This document shows, piece by piece, positions 1 through 8,851 of a stretch of DNA of 64,000 nucleotides. The notes under the pieces are model-generated. The model ran no database searches and was not told the DNA's origin. It saw nothing but the letters and a program-made list of their open reading frames with translations. Numbering within the stretch: position 1 is the stretch's first letter; every line of letters starts with the position of its first letter. A program made the translations under genes and the position numbers. The DNA is taken from positions 620,001 to 684,000 of the forward strand of contig NZ_QBLM01000001.1 of assembly GCF_008828755.2 (NCBI RefSeq), written 5' to 3'. The stretch comes from [Borrelia] turdi. GTDB lineage: Bacteria > Spirochaetota > Spirochaetia > Borreliales > Borreliaceae.

Positions 1-122
1 ATCTTGAGGCTGGAAGAGCTTTAGCTACTATAGCTTCTCAAAAAGAAGCTGCTGAAAAATTTTCAAGGTTTCATGGAGTTTGGTCTTCAAAGTTTAGTTC
101 AGATTTAATTAAAGTAAAATAG
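1..122 (+). CDS. C-terminal end of an unidentified protein (partial)
   Basis: The frame starting at base 3 is open from the window edge to a TAG at 120-122 and encodes about 39 residues, ending in SSDLIKVK. The visible part is Ala/Glu/Lys rich at first, looks helical, and carries no motif I can assign. It lies 29 bases before the next gene on the same strand, so it may be the preceding member of the same transcription unit. The real start is outside the window and I do not identify the product. Confidence 0.6.
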   Translation, partial: LEAGRALATIASQKEAAEKFSRFHGVWSSKFSSDLIKVK

Positions 123-151
123 ATGGATTAAAGCTAGGGAAGGTAGTTATA

Positions 152-1228
152 TTGAGTTTTAATGTAGAAAAAGGCACAATTAAATTCAGAAAATTAAAAA
201 TTTTTTTGATCTTGAGCTTGTTTTTATTATTTATAATTTTAATTGATTTTTTTATAAGATCTACTATGAATGTATCTAATTTTTATGATTTTAAGAATTT
301 TGAAAAAAAATCTGATTATAAAAATATAAATTTAAGCAAGAATGTTTTTGTATCAAATAAGGTTTTAAATCTTAATTTTAGAGAATCTTGTTATTCTATT
401 TTAAGTGATAACTTAATAAGTTATTCAGACTATTATTATGTACTTTTTAAGTATGGCGAGGATTATTCCGTTTTTTCTGCTAAAGACAATAAATTTTTGT
501 TTAAACTCAGGTTTAAAGATTTTGTTTTTGTAATAAACAATTTAATTTTTACTTTGAATAACTTGTATAAAACCTTAGAGGTTTATGATTCTAATGGAAA
601 CAATATACTATTGCTCAATTTTTTGTCCTCAATTTTAAGTGTGGATTATAATAATGAATTTTTAGTTTTGGGGCTTTCTAATGGTGAGATTTATATATAT
701 AAACAAGGCAAGATAATTTATATGGAAAATTTTTTAGAAAAAAAATTTCCAACATGCTTTGTTAAATTAAGTTCTGATAATAAATATTTAGTTTCACTAA
801 AAGGTAATTCCGAGTATTTTTTAGAAATAATTGATTTAGAGAATAATTATAAAAAAATTTTAGAATTAAACAATTTAACTATTAATAGTTTTGAGACTTT
901 TATAAAAATAGATAATTATCATAATTTGTTTATTGAAGGCAAAAATTCATTTATGGTGATAAATATTAAAAGTGGTAGAATATTTAAAGTTGAAAATAAA
1001 AATTCTATTTTAAGAGCATCATATGATTATTTTCAAAATATCTACAGAGTATATCTTTATTTTGAGAGTGAAAAAATTATTAATATAAAAACTTATTCTG
1101 CAAGTTCTTTTAGGTTGTTTGATAATATTTTTATTAAAGATGAAATAAGCTCTTTTGTTGAATTTGGGAAGGGACTTTTGTATTTTAATAGTAATAATGA
1201 TTTAAAATATTTGGGATTGGGGCAGTGA
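152..1228 (+). CDS. Membrane-anchored hypothetical protein, possibly beta-propeller
   Basis: Encodes 358 residues from a TTG start preceded by the Shine-Dalgarno-like AAGGTAG. A short basic N-terminus (KFRKLK) is followed by one hydrophobic segment at about residues 16-36, so the rest is probably periplasmic and anchored to the inner membrane. The remainder is rich in short beta-strand-like repeats (for example FLVLGLSNGEIYIYKQGKII), which resemble WD40/YVTN-like propeller blades, but no repeat is strong enough for a firm call. The last bases overlap the next gene (GTGA), so the two are probably translated together. It sits just before the division cluster. Its function is unknown; in B31 I recall it as hypothetical BB0308. 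Confidence 0.75.
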   Translation: MSFNVEKGTIKFRKLKIFLILSLFLLFIILIDFFIRSTMNVSNFYDFKNFEKKSDYKNINLSKNVFVSNKVLNLNFRESCYSILSDNLISYSDYYYVLFKYGEDYSVFSAKDNKFLFKLRFKDFVFVINNLIFTLNNLYKTLEVYDSNGNNILLLNFLSSILSVDYNNEFLVLGLSNGEIYIYKQGKIIYMENFLEKKFPTCFVKLSSDNKYLVSLKGNSEYFLEIIDLENNYKKILELNNLTINSFETFIKIDNYHNLFIEGKNSFMVINIKSGRIFKVENKNSILRASYDYFQNIYRVYLYFESEKIINIKTYSASSFRLFDNIFIKDEISSFVEFGKGLLYFNSNNDLKYLGLGQ

Positions 1229-2061
1229 TTTTAATTATTTTTATATTTTTCTTTAATATTTTAGATTTATATCCATTTTTGGAATTCAGGAATGATGAAA
1301 AGTTTGCTTTAGTTAAAGATTTTGGTGTATTAGATAATAATAAATTGAATATTGGAGTAAGGCTAAGGCCCTTAGGAAAGATTGTATCTGTTTTTTCAAA
1401 TAATTATAAAATCTTGTATTCAAAAAACAGGTTAGATAGGGATGGTAGCATTTTAATAATTTTTGACAACGATTTAAATTTGAATTTAGAGGTTTTAGGA
1501 GGGTTTTTATATAAATTTGGAAAGATTTTTTTAAAGGATGAAAAGAGTGTTATTGATTTAGTAGTTAATGATCCTAGTGCTAAAAAAATTATCAACCCTT
1601 TGTTTGTTATCAAGAATAGGAACAATATAGTTGCTGATACAGTTTATACCTTAGATAGAATTTTTTTAAAAGGAAAGGGTGATGATGAAAGATTAGAATT
1701 ATCAAAAAATATGAATTTAAATGTCGATTCTGGTCAATATAGCCTTTTATTATATTTTCATGCTCAAAAAGTAGAAGCTTTTGAAAATTCTCTTAAAGGA
1801 ATTTATTATTTTGAAGTTATTTTGAATAATAAAAGTATTCTCCGTTCAGATTTTCAAAATATTTTTTTGATTAATAATACATATGCTTTAGCTCAAGAGA
1901 AAAATTATGGATTAGATATTTTGAATATTAAAAAAGATGGCGGATGTCTTAAAATAAATGATCTTAATTTTATTAAGGGCAAGAATGAGCTTAAAATAAA
2001 ATATGGCGATGTTTATGGGAATGAAAAAAAAATAATTTATAGGTTTAAATTAAATGAATAA
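1225..2061 (+). CDS. Degenerate M23/LytM-like periplasmic protein
   Basis: Encodes 278 residues from a GTG that overlaps the preceding stop by four bases. The start is very hydrophobic (MILIIFIFFF), consistent with a signal peptide or anchor. Residues about 25-100 follow the pattern of an M23 peptidase beta-sheet: FALVKDFGVL, then LNIGVRLRPLGKIVSVFS, then GSILIIFDNDLNL. The family zinc motif HxGxD is here NxGVR and no HLH triplet follows, so the zinc site appears lost. The rest, ending in YGDVYGNEKKIIYRFKL, resembles the beta domain that follows M23 in many homologues. I infer a non-enzymatic LytM-type factor, perhaps an amidase regulator, given the division genes right after it. Family assignment is by eye. 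Confidence 0.6.
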   Translation: MILIIFIFFFNILDLYPFLEFRNDEKFALVKDFGVLDNNKLNIGVRLRPLGKIVSVFSNNYKILYSKNRLDRDGSILIIFDNDLNLNLEVLGGFLYKFGKIFLKDEKSVIDLVVNDPSAKKIINPLFVIKNRNNIVADTVYTLDRIFLKGKGDDERLELSKNMNLNVDSGQYSLLLYFHAQKVEAFENSLKGIYYFEVILNNKSILRSDFQNIFLINNTYALAQEKNYGLDILNIKKDGGCLKINDLNFIKGKNELKIKYGDVYGNEKKIIYRFKLNE

Positions 2062-2944
2062 TAATGCTTTTCATTTTCCAGTACTTCTTGATGCGATTTG
2101 TAAGCTTATAGAAGATTTGCCTACAAAAAGTGATCTAATATACATTGATTCTACTCTTGGAGAAGGTGTTCATGCAAAAGCGATTCTTGAAAAATATGAC
2201 TTTTTAAGTTTGATTGGAATTGAAAGAGATACTCAAGTTTTAAAAAGAGCAAAACAGTTTCTTTTTGTTTTTGAAGAGAGAATTACATATTTTAATGATT
2301 GGTTTGACAATTTTTTTGCCAATTACCCTTTAAATGTCAAAGCTAATTTTATCTTAGTTGATCTTGGTATTTCTATGTTTCATTACAAGGGTAGTAAAAA
2401 AGGATTTTCTTTTCTTGAAGATGAACCTTTAGATATGAGGCTTTGTTCTTCTTCTTGTAGTATTAGTGCGGCTGAGATTGTAAACACTTTTAGTAAATAT
2501 GATCTTGAAAGTTTAATCTATGATTTAAGCAATGAGCATTATTCTAGAAAAATTTCTAAGGCCATTGTAGAATATCGAAAAATTAAAAAAATACAAACCA
2601 CAAAAGAGTTGCAATCTATAATAAGTAAAGTTTATCCTTTTCCAAAAGCTAAAATAAATCCAGCTACAAAAACTTTTCAAGCGTTAAGAATTTATGTAAA
2701 TGATGAGCTTGCTAGGCTTAAAAGGAGTTTGCCTTTGTGGGTAGAAAATTTAGCCAAAGATGGAATTTTAGCTATTATTACGTTTCATTCAATAGAGGAT
2801 CGTATTGTAAAAGATTTTTTTAGAAGTTTAAGTTGTGATTTGTATGCTAAGATTTCAAAAAAGCCGATTATTCCAAGTTTTGATGAGATTAAAAAAAACA
2901 AACCTTCAAGGAGTGCCAAGCTTAGAGCTTTAAAAAAAATATGA
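2054..2944 (+). CDS. rsmH: 16S rRNA (cytosine-1402 N4) methyltransferase RsmH
   Basis: Encodes 296 residues, close to the usual 300-320, and starts with ATG eight bases inside the preceding gene. RsmH (MraW) methylates N4 of C1402 in the ribosomal decoding centre using S-adenosylmethionine. Family blocks are visible in order: the SAM-binding DSTLGEGVHA near residue 32, LIGIERD, FILVDLGIS, FSFLEDEPLDMRL near residue 120, TKTFQALRIYVNDEL, and FHSIEDRIVKDFF, ending with KPSRSAKLRALKK. As in many bacteria it opens the mra/division cluster, followed with an ATGA overlap by a small FtsL-like gene. Identification is firm. Confidence 0.97.
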   Translation: MNNNAFHFPVLLDAICKLIEDLPTKSDLIYIDSTLGEGVHAKAILEKYDFLSLIGIERDTQVLKRAKQFLFVFEERITYFNDWFDNFFANYPLNVKANFILVDLGISMFHYKGSKKGFSFLEDEPLDMRLCSSSCSISAAEIVNTFSKYDLESLIYDLSNEHYSRKISKAIVEYRKIKKIQTTKELQSIISKVYPFPKAKINPATKTFQALRIYVNDELARLKRSLPLWVENLAKDGILAIITFHSIEDRIVKDFFRSLSCDLYAKISKKPIIPSFDEIKKNKPSRSAKLRALKKI

Positions 2945-3222
2945 ATAGTATAAGTAAGATTGAGTTTGAAGTTTATTGTATTTTAATTTTAATACTAACA
3001 GTTATAGTGTGTTTTAATATTTACTTAAATTTTAGATATGTTGTAAAGCTTAGAGAATTTAATCATTTAAACAATGAACAGGAAAATATTATTGATGATA
3101 ATTTAAGATTGCTGACAGTAATATATGAACTTGAAAATATTAATAGGATAGAGAGTTTTTGTTTTGGAGAATTAAATTTGGAAAAAAAAGCTAATGAAGA
3201 TATAAATATTTTTGTTGACTAA
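2941..3222 (+). CDS. ftsL: Small bitopic membrane protein, probable FtsL
   Basis: Encodes 93 residues; its ATG overlaps the rsmH stop (ATGA). It has a short cytoplasmic N-terminus, one hydrophobic segment at about residues 11-30, then a periplasmic part with heptad-like hydrophobic spacing (LREFNHLNNEQENIIDDNLRLL). That is the layout of FtsL, the small coiled-coil divisome protein that pairs with FtsB and FtsQ. FtsL sequences are poorly conserved, so the call rests on size, topology and its position between rsmH and murF, which is the normal ftsL slot. The alternative is an unrelated small membrane protein. Confidence 0.65.
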   Translation: MNSISKIEFEVYCILILILTVIVCFNIYLNFRYVVKLREFNHLNNEQENIIDDNLRLLTVIYELENINRIESFCFGELNLEKKANEDINIFVD

Positions 3223-3244
3223 AAGATTTTAGAATGAGGTTTGA

Positions 3245-4636
3245 ATGCGTATAAAGATTAAGGATATTTTAATCTCTTCTAAAGATGTGAAGTTTGTAGG
3301 AAATATAAAAAATATTGAAAAGGTAGTATCGTTTTACTCTTTAGATAGTCGTGAAATAAAGGATAATAATATCAATGCTAGTCTTTATTTTGCATATAAG
3401 GGGAATAAAGTAGATGGATTTTCTTTTGTTAAATATTTAATTGATTTAGGTGTTGAATGTTTCATATGCTCAAGAGAGCACGAATCTGAGTGTATTGAAT
3501 ACTTAAATGATAATGAAGGGTTAGTTTTTTTGCTTACAAGCAATGTAATAAAACTTCTTCAAACTTTAGCATCGTATTTAATTAAAAAGACAAGTTTTAA
3601 AAGAATTGCTATTACAGGTAGTAATGGTAAAACTACAACCAAAGAAATGCTTTATAGTATTCTTTCAAAAAAATATAAAACTTACAAAACTTGGGGCAAT
3701 TTAAATTCTGACATTGGCCTTCCTCTTAGCATTTTAAGGGTAGAAGGTAATGAAGAATATGCTGTTTTTGAAGTTGGAGTTAGTTATGTTGGAGAAATGG
3801 ATCTTTTATCCCAAATTTTAAAACCAGAAATTGTTATTATTACAAATATAAGTTATGCACATATTCAAGCTTTCAATGAGCTACAAGTTATTGCTTTTGA
3901 AAAGAGTAAAATAATTGGCGAAAACATTGAAATCTTTGTTGTAAATGAAATGAATGATTATTGTGTTTATCTTGAAAAAAGAGCAAAAATTGCAAATCCA
4001 AATGTTAAAATCGTTTATTTTGATTTTGAAAATCTTAATATTAAATCGTTTTCTTTTCTTGAAGGGAAATTTTCTTATAATTTTGTTTACAAGGGGTTTG
4101 AATACTCTATTTTATTGCCGGGCCGGCACAATGTTTTTAATGCAATAGGGTGTATTAATTTGGCCTTATTTTTAGGAATGAGAGAAAAAGAAATAAAAGA
4201 AGGCCTTATTGAAACTGATTTTCAAAAAGGTAGGGCAGAAATTTTGACAAAAAATGGATATTTAATTTTGAATGATTCTTATAATGGCAATATGGGTTCT
4301 TTTATGGCCTTAAAAAATATGATTTTAGATATTAATATTCAAGGCAAAAAATTTATAGTTCTGGGGTCTTTTAAAGAGCTTGGGAAATTTTCATGCAAAA
4401 CCCACAAAGATTTAATTCAAGAGGCTGTTTCAATGAATTTTGATAAAATTTTTCTAATTGGTGAAGAATTTTTAGATGTTAGAGATTCTGAGAATTTAAT
4501 TGAAAAGTGTTTGTATTATTTTAGCGAGTTTGATAAATTTATTGATTTTTTTTTAAAAAGCTTGGAGCCTTCAGTTTTTATTGTCATTAAAGGTTCAAGG
4601 TTTAATAGGTTAGAGAGAATTTTAAATTACATTTAA
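3245..4636 (+). CDS. murF: UDP-MurNAc-tripeptide--D-Ala-D-Ala ligase MurF
   Basis: Encodes 463 residues. MurF adds the D-Ala-D-Ala dipeptide to the UDP-MurNAc tripeptide in the cytoplasm, the last soluble step of the pentapeptide precursor. The Mur ligase P-loop ITGSNGKTTTKEML lies at about residues 123-136. It is followed by the NLNSDIGLPLSIL block typical of MurF, GRHNVFNAIGCINLA in the central domain, and NDSYNGNMGSF in the C-terminal domain. Spirochaetes are known for L-ornithine in the stem peptide, so the tripeptide substrate may differ from that of E. coli. It lies 22 bases after the ftsL-like gene and 17 before mraY. The ligases MurC, MurD and MurE are not in this window. Confidence 0.95.
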   Translation: MRIKIKDILISSKDVKFVGNIKNIEKVVSFYSLDSREIKDNNINASLYFAYKGNKVDGFSFVKYLIDLGVECFICSREHESECIEYLNDNEGLVFLLTSNVIKLLQTLASYLIKKTSFKRIAITGSNGKTTTKEMLYSILSKKYKTYKTWGNLNSDIGLPLSILRVEGNEEYAVFEVGVSYVGEMDLLSQILKPEIVIITNISYAHIQAFNELQVIAFEKSKIIGENIEIFVVNEMNDYCVYLEKRAKIANPNVKIVYFDFENLNIKSFSFLEGKFSYNFVYKGFEYSILLPGRHNVFNAIGCINLALFLGMREKEIKEGLIETDFQKGRAEILTKNGYLILNDSYNGNMGSFMALKNMILDINIQGKKFIVLGSFKELGKFSCKTHKDLIQEAVSMNFDKIFLIGEEFLDVRDSENLIEKCLYYFSEFDKFIDFFLKSLEPSVFIVIKGSRFNRLERILNYI

Positions 4637-4653
4637 ATGATAATGAGGTTATT

Positions 4654-5709
4654 ATGTTTTGTTTTTTAGGTTTGCGTTTGCTCAAATATATTACCTTTAG
4701 AATGGCTTATGCTACAATTTTTGCATTTTTGCTTTCTTTGATTGTAGGGCCTCATATTATTTTAAAGCTAAAAAAATTAAGGGTCGATCAAATTTTAAGA
4801 GAAGATGGCCCTAAAAGACATTTGAGTGAAAAAACAGGAATCCCTACTATGGGGGGTATTCTTATTTTTTTTTGTGTTTTTATCTCTTTAGTGTTTTGGA
4901 GCAACATTTTAAATGTTTATTTTTTGATTATGGTTTTTGTTATGCTTGGATTTGCTTTCTTGGGATTTGTAGATGATTTTTTGAAAATTAAAAAGAAAAC
5001 CCCAGATGGGCTTAAAGCACGATTTAAGGTTTATGGGCAAATAATATTTTCTTTTATCTCTGTTAGTATTTTGTATTATTTTGGAAGTGAGCATGTTAGT
5101 ATGATCTATTTTCCCTTTATTAAGTCTTTTAAAATAGATTTGGGGTTGTTTTATATTCCTTTTGGTATGCTTGTTTTAATTTCTGCTTCTAATTCTTTTA
5201 ATTTAACAGATGGACTTGATGGACTTGCAATTGGATTGAGCATAGTTATAACAGGGGCTTTAATAATAATCGCCTATCTTACAAGCAGGGTTGATTTTGC
5301 AGCTTATTTATATATTCCAAATATTAAAGGTTCTGAAGAGCTTGCAATATTTCTTGGAGCCTTGCTTGGAGGTAGTTTTGGATTTTTATGGTTTAATGCC
5401 TATCCTGCTAAAATTATGATGGGAGATACAGGAAGTCTGGCCTTGGGCGCTATTCTTGGAATGGCCGCTTTGATTTTAAAAAGTGAAATACTTTTTTTAA
5501 TTCTTGCAGGTGTTTTTATTATTGAAACCATGTCTGTAATTATTCAAGTCATAGTTTACAAAAAGACTAAAAAAAGAGTATTTAAAATGGCGCCACTTCA
5601 TCATCATTTTGAAGAACTTGGGTGGTCTGAGATGCAAGTTGTTATTAGATTTTGGATAATAGGGTTAATATTTGCTATAATTGCTTTAAGTACTATAAAA
5701 ATCAGATAA
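4654..5709 (+). CDS. mraY: Phospho-MurNAc-pentapeptide transferase MraY
   Basis: Encodes 351 residues with about ten membrane segments. MraY transfers phospho-MurNAc-pentapeptide from UDP to undecaprenyl phosphate, making lipid I at the inner face of the membrane. Family signatures are all present: GPKRHLSEKTGIPTMGG near residue 54, the Asp pair in GFVDDFLKI near residue 105, NLTDGLDGLA near residue 186, AYPAKIMMGDTGSLALG near residue 250, and the HHH stretch APLHHHFEELGW near residue 312. The ATG at 4654 follows a GAGG Shine-Dalgarno at 4644-4648. It lies between murF and ftsW on the same strand. Confidence 0.97.
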   Translation: MFCFLGLRLLKYITFRMAYATIFAFLLSLIVGPHIILKLKKLRVDQILREDGPKRHLSEKTGIPTMGGILIFFCVFISLVFWSNILNVYFLIMVFVMLGFAFLGFVDDFLKIKKKTPDGLKARFKVYGQIIFSFISVSILYYFGSEHVSMIYFPFIKSFKIDLGLFYIPFGMLVLISASNSFNLTDGLDGLAIGLSIVITGALIIIAYLTSRVDFAAYLYIPNIKGSEELAIFLGALLGGSFGFLWFNAYPAKIMMGDTGSLALGAILGMAALILKSEILFLILAGVFIIETMSVIIQVIVYKKTKKRVFKMAPLHHHFEELGWSEMQVVIRFWIIGLIFAIIALSTIKIR

Positions 5710-5715
5710 TTTATT

Positions 5716-6810
5716 ATGTTTGTAGAGATAAATTCACTTAGAATGTGTTATTTGCTTGTTTTGCTACTATTAGTGGCTTACGGTCTTGTAGTTTTTTATA
5801 CTTCTTCCTTTTTTCTAAGCCTAGAACTTACAGGTAATCCAAATTTTTTATTTTTTACAAGACTTAATTATCTTTTTTTGAGCTTTATAGCTTTTCTTGT
5901 TTTTGAAAGAATTTCTTTAAATTTTTTAAAAAAAACAATATTTCCTGTATTGAGCATAACTCTTTTTTTAATTATAGCAACTTTTTTATCCCCAAGTATT
6001 TCTGGAGCAAAGAGATGGATATTTTTTCAAGGTATTAGTATTCAGCCTTCTGAGATTTTTAAAATATCTTTTACTATTTATCTTTCAGTTTATTTAAGTA
6101 AGTTCGATTTAAGAAAAAATAATAGTATTTCGTACTGGTTAAAGCCAATGTTTATTTTTGCAATTTTTTGGGTGTTGATAATTTTGCAAAACGATTATTC
6201 AACAGCTATTTATTTTGCTATTCTTTTTTTTATTGTTTTATTTGTTTCTAATATGGCATTTAGTTATGTTTTTGCCATTGTGATTACTTTTTTGCCAGTT
6301 TCTGCTATATTTTTGATGCTTGAGCCTTATAGGGTTTCTAGAATTTTTGCCTTTCTCAATCCTTACGACGATCCTTCTGGTAAAGGGTACCAAATAATAG
6401 CATCTCTTAATGCTTTAAAAAGTGGGGGAATTTTAGGTAAAGGTCTTGGAATGGGTGAGGTAAAACTTGGAAAATTGCCAGAGGCTAATTCTGATTTTAT
6501 TTTTTCAGTTCTTGGAGAGGAATTGGGATTTTTAGGTGTCTTGTTTGCCATAATTTTATTTTTTTTGCTTTTTTACTTTGGCTATTTTATAGCTATTAAT
6601 TCTAATAGTAGGTTTAAATTTTATATTGCATTTATTTCAAGTCTTGCAATTTTTCTTCAAAGCATAATGAATATTTTAATTGCAATTGGTCTTTTACCCC
6701 CTACTGGAATAAATTTGCCGTTTTTTTCATCTGGAGGATCTTCTATTATTGTTAGCATGGCACTTTCTGGTCTTATTTCAAATGTTGCAAAAAACTTAAG
6801 TAATAATTGA
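5716..6810 (+). CDS. ftsW: SEDS-family peptidoglycan polymerase FtsW
   Basis: Encodes 364 residues with about ten hydrophobic segments. FtsW polymerises lipid II glycan strands at the division site together with a class B penicillin-binding protein. Visible SEDS signatures are SGAKRWIFF with IQPSEIFK near residue 100, LQNDYSTA near residue 155, YQIIASLNALKSGGILGKGL near residue 225, LPEANSDFIFSVLGEELGF near residue 255, and the C-terminal LPPTGINLPFFSSGGSS. RodA is a close relative; the location six bases after mraY and just before ftsQ, ftsA and ftsZ favours FtsW. The partner ftsI is not in this cluster. Confidence 0.93.
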   Translation: MFVEINSLRMCYLLVLLLLVAYGLVVFYTSSFFLSLELTGNPNFLFFTRLNYLFLSFIAFLVFERISLNFLKKTIFPVLSITLFLIIATFLSPSISGAKRWIFFQGISIQPSEIFKISFTIYLSVYLSKFDLRKNNSISYWLKPMFIFAIFWVLIILQNDYSTAIYFAILFFIVLFVSNMAFSYVFAIVITFLPVSAIFLMLEPYRVSRIFAFLNPYDDPSGKGYQIIASLNALKSGGILGKGLGMGEVKLGKLPEANSDFIFSVLGEELGFLGVLFAIILFFLLFYFGYFIAINSNSRFKFYIAFISSLAIFLQSIMNILIAIGLLPPTGINLPFFSSGGSSIIVSMALSGLISNVAKNLSNN

Positions 6811-6845
6811 TTGGATTTTTATAGTACGGTAAATTGGTTTATTTT

Positions 6846-7589
6846 ATGATTTTTGGGAGAAAATTTTTAATTAGGTATATATATTTTTCGACGTCTTTAA
6901 TTTTTTTTGAAATAATAATTATTATTTTTTTATCTCCTTATTTTTTAATTAGGTATATTAGTATCAATAATGATATTTCTCTTTCTAAAGAAGATATAAT
7001 CAAGATTTCGGGAATTAAGCCTGATACATATTATCATAATGCTAATGTTAGAATGTATGAGGAGAATCTTAAAAGAGATTTAAGGATAAAAAATGTTAAA
7101 GTTGATCTTAAGTTTCCCAATAAAATTAATATTAGAATAGAAAAAAGAATACCTGTTGCTGTTGCTTTAGAAAACGTAAATGATAATATTACTTATTATT
7201 TTATTGCATCAGATGGTGTAATTTTGGAAAAAAGTAAGTATTTACTTTATGATTTACCCGTAATTAGTGGATTAGTTTTAAATGATAATAATGTAGGAGA
7301 TTTTTTAGAAGATAGAATGCTTAATGTTATAAGGGGCCTTGATTATCTTAAAATAAATCAAAAATATTTGTATAATTTAATATCAGAGGTGAATTTTTTA
7401 AAATTGAATTTCTATGATTATAATGTAATTTTGTATATTAAAAGTATATATAATAAAATATTGATAACAGTTGATATGGATTTAATAGATGTGATGCATA
7501 AAGTGTTTCTTGCAGTTGATTTGCTTAAAGGAAAGCCTGGTGTTATAGATTTAAGAAGTGGTAATATCATTTTGTTAGGAGAAGACTAG
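6846..7589 (+). CDS. ftsQ: Cell division protein FtsQ/DivIB
   Basis: Encodes about 247 residues from the ATG at 6846; a TTG four codons upstream (6834) is also possible, and neither has a clear Shine-Dalgarno. A basic N-terminus (FGRKFLIRYIYF) precedes one membrane segment at about residues 14-35. Then comes the POTRA-like start YISINNDISLSKEDIIKISG followed by LKRDLRIKNVKVDLKFPNKI and IRIEKRIPVAV, the pattern of FtsQ/DivIB. The protein joins FtsL and FtsB to the septal synthase in the periplasm. The stop overlaps the GTG of ftsA by one base. Confidence 0.88.
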   Translation: MIFGRKFLIRYIYFSTSLIFFEIIIIIFLSPYFLIRYISINNDISLSKEDIIKISGIKPDTYYHNANVRMYEENLKRDLRIKNVKVDLKFPNKINIRIEKRIPVAVALENVNDNITYYFIASDGVILEKSKYLLYDLPVISGLVLNDNNVGDFLEDRMLNVIRGLDYLKINQKYLYNLISEVNFLKLNFYDYNVILYIKSIYNKILITVDMDLIDVMHKVFLAVDLLKGKPGVIDLRSGNIILLGED

Positions 7590-8830
7590 TGTCTAGAAAT
7601 TTGATAGTAGGTTTAGATGTTGGAACTTCAAAAATTTGTACTGTTGTTGCTGAGGTAAATTTAAATGATCAATTAGAGATAGTCGGAATAGGCACTAGTA
7701 TATCAAGAGGAGTTAGAAAGGGAGTTTTAATAAATATTGAAGCGGCTCTTGATTCAATATCTAATTCTATTGAGGCTGCAGAGCTCATCTCAGGATGTGA
7801 CATTACATCGCTTTCGGTTTCCATGTCTGGAAGTAGTGTTGAGGGAACTAATTCGCGTGGCGTTGTTGCAATAAATTCAAGAACAAGAGAGATTAATGAA
7901 GAAGATGTTGATAGGGTAATTGAAGCAGCAAAGGCAATTGTCATTCCAATGGATAGAGAAATTCTTCATGTTATTCCTCAAGAATTTATTGTAGATGGAA
8001 TACCTCATATAAAAAACCCAATAGACATGATGGGGATTCGTCTTGAAGGAGAAGTGCACATTATTACAGGGTCTAGCTCTTCTAGTCAGAATTTAGTCAG
8101 ATGTGTAAATCGAGCTGGATTTGCCGTTGATGAGGTCGTTCTTGGAAGCTTAGCTTCATCTTATGCAACTCTTTCTAAAGAAGAGCGTGAGATGGGTGTT
8201 TTGTTTATTGATATGGGTAAAGGAACAACGGATATTATTCTTTATATTGATGGTTCTCCTTATTATACAGGCGTGATTCCTATTGGTGTTAATAGAGTAA
8301 CTCTTGATATTGCGCAAGTTTGGAAGGTTCCTGAGGATGTTGCTGAGAATATTAAAATAACAGCCGGAATTGCTCATCCGTCTATTTTAGAGAGTCAAAT
8401 GGAAACTGTAATTATCCCAAATCTTGGAACTCGTCCTCCTCAGGAGAAAAGCAGGAAAGAGTTATCTGTAATAATTAATTCAAGATTGAGAGAAATTTTT
8501 GAAATGATGAGGGCAGAAGTATTTAAACGGGGACTTTATAATAAAATTAATGGTGGGATAGTTTTAACAGGTGGAGGAGCTTTATTCCCAGGTATTTCTA
8601 ACTTGATAGAAGAGGTATTTAATTATCCTGCAAGAATAGGTTTGCCAATGAGTATTAATGGGATTGGTGAAGAGCATATAGATCCTAAGTTTTCTTCAGC
8701 TCTTGGTCTTGTTCTTTATAAGCATGAGCAACAAAAATTCAATAAATTAAAGAAGGTAAGCAGTAAAGTTAAAAGAAAAAATAAAATATCTTCAAAGTTG
8801 AAAGGTTGGTTTTTGAAAGAATGGTTTTGA
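7589..8830 (+). CDS. ftsA: Cell division protein FtsA
   Basis: Encodes 413 residues from a GTG that follows AGGAGAAG. FtsA is an actin-family ATPase that tethers FtsZ to the membrane and recruits later division proteins. The N-terminal phosphate-1 motif GLDVGTSKICTVVAEV is at about residue 8, the SHS2/1C region with EEDVDRVIEAAKA follows, LFIDMGKGTTDIILY lies near residue 206, and GGIVLTGGGALFPGI near residue 325. The C-terminus SKLKGWFLKEWF is a classic amphipathic membrane-targeting helix after a basic linker. It sits directly before ftsZ, as in most bacteria. Confidence 0.97.
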   Translation: MSRNLIVGLDVGTSKICTVVAEVNLNDQLEIVGIGTSISRGVRKGVLINIEAALDSISNSIEAAELISGCDITSLSVSMSGSSVEGTNSRGVVAINSRTREINEEDVDRVIEAAKAIVIPMDREILHVIPQEFIVDGIPHIKNPIDMMGIRLEGEVHIITGSSSSSQNLVRCVNRAGFAVDEVVLGSLASSYATLSKEEREMGVLFIDMGKGTTDIILYIDGSPYYTGVIPIGVNRVTLDIAQVWKVPEDVAENIKITAGIAHPSILESQMETVIIPNLGTRPPQEKSRKELSVIINSRLREIFEMMRAEVFKRGLYNKINGGIVLTGGGALFPGISNLIEEVFNYPARIGLPMSINGIGEEHIDPKFSSALGLVLYKHEQQKFNKLKKVSSKVKRKNKISSKLKGWFLKEWF

Positions 8831-8851
8831 CCAATCATGGAGGAAGCGTTA

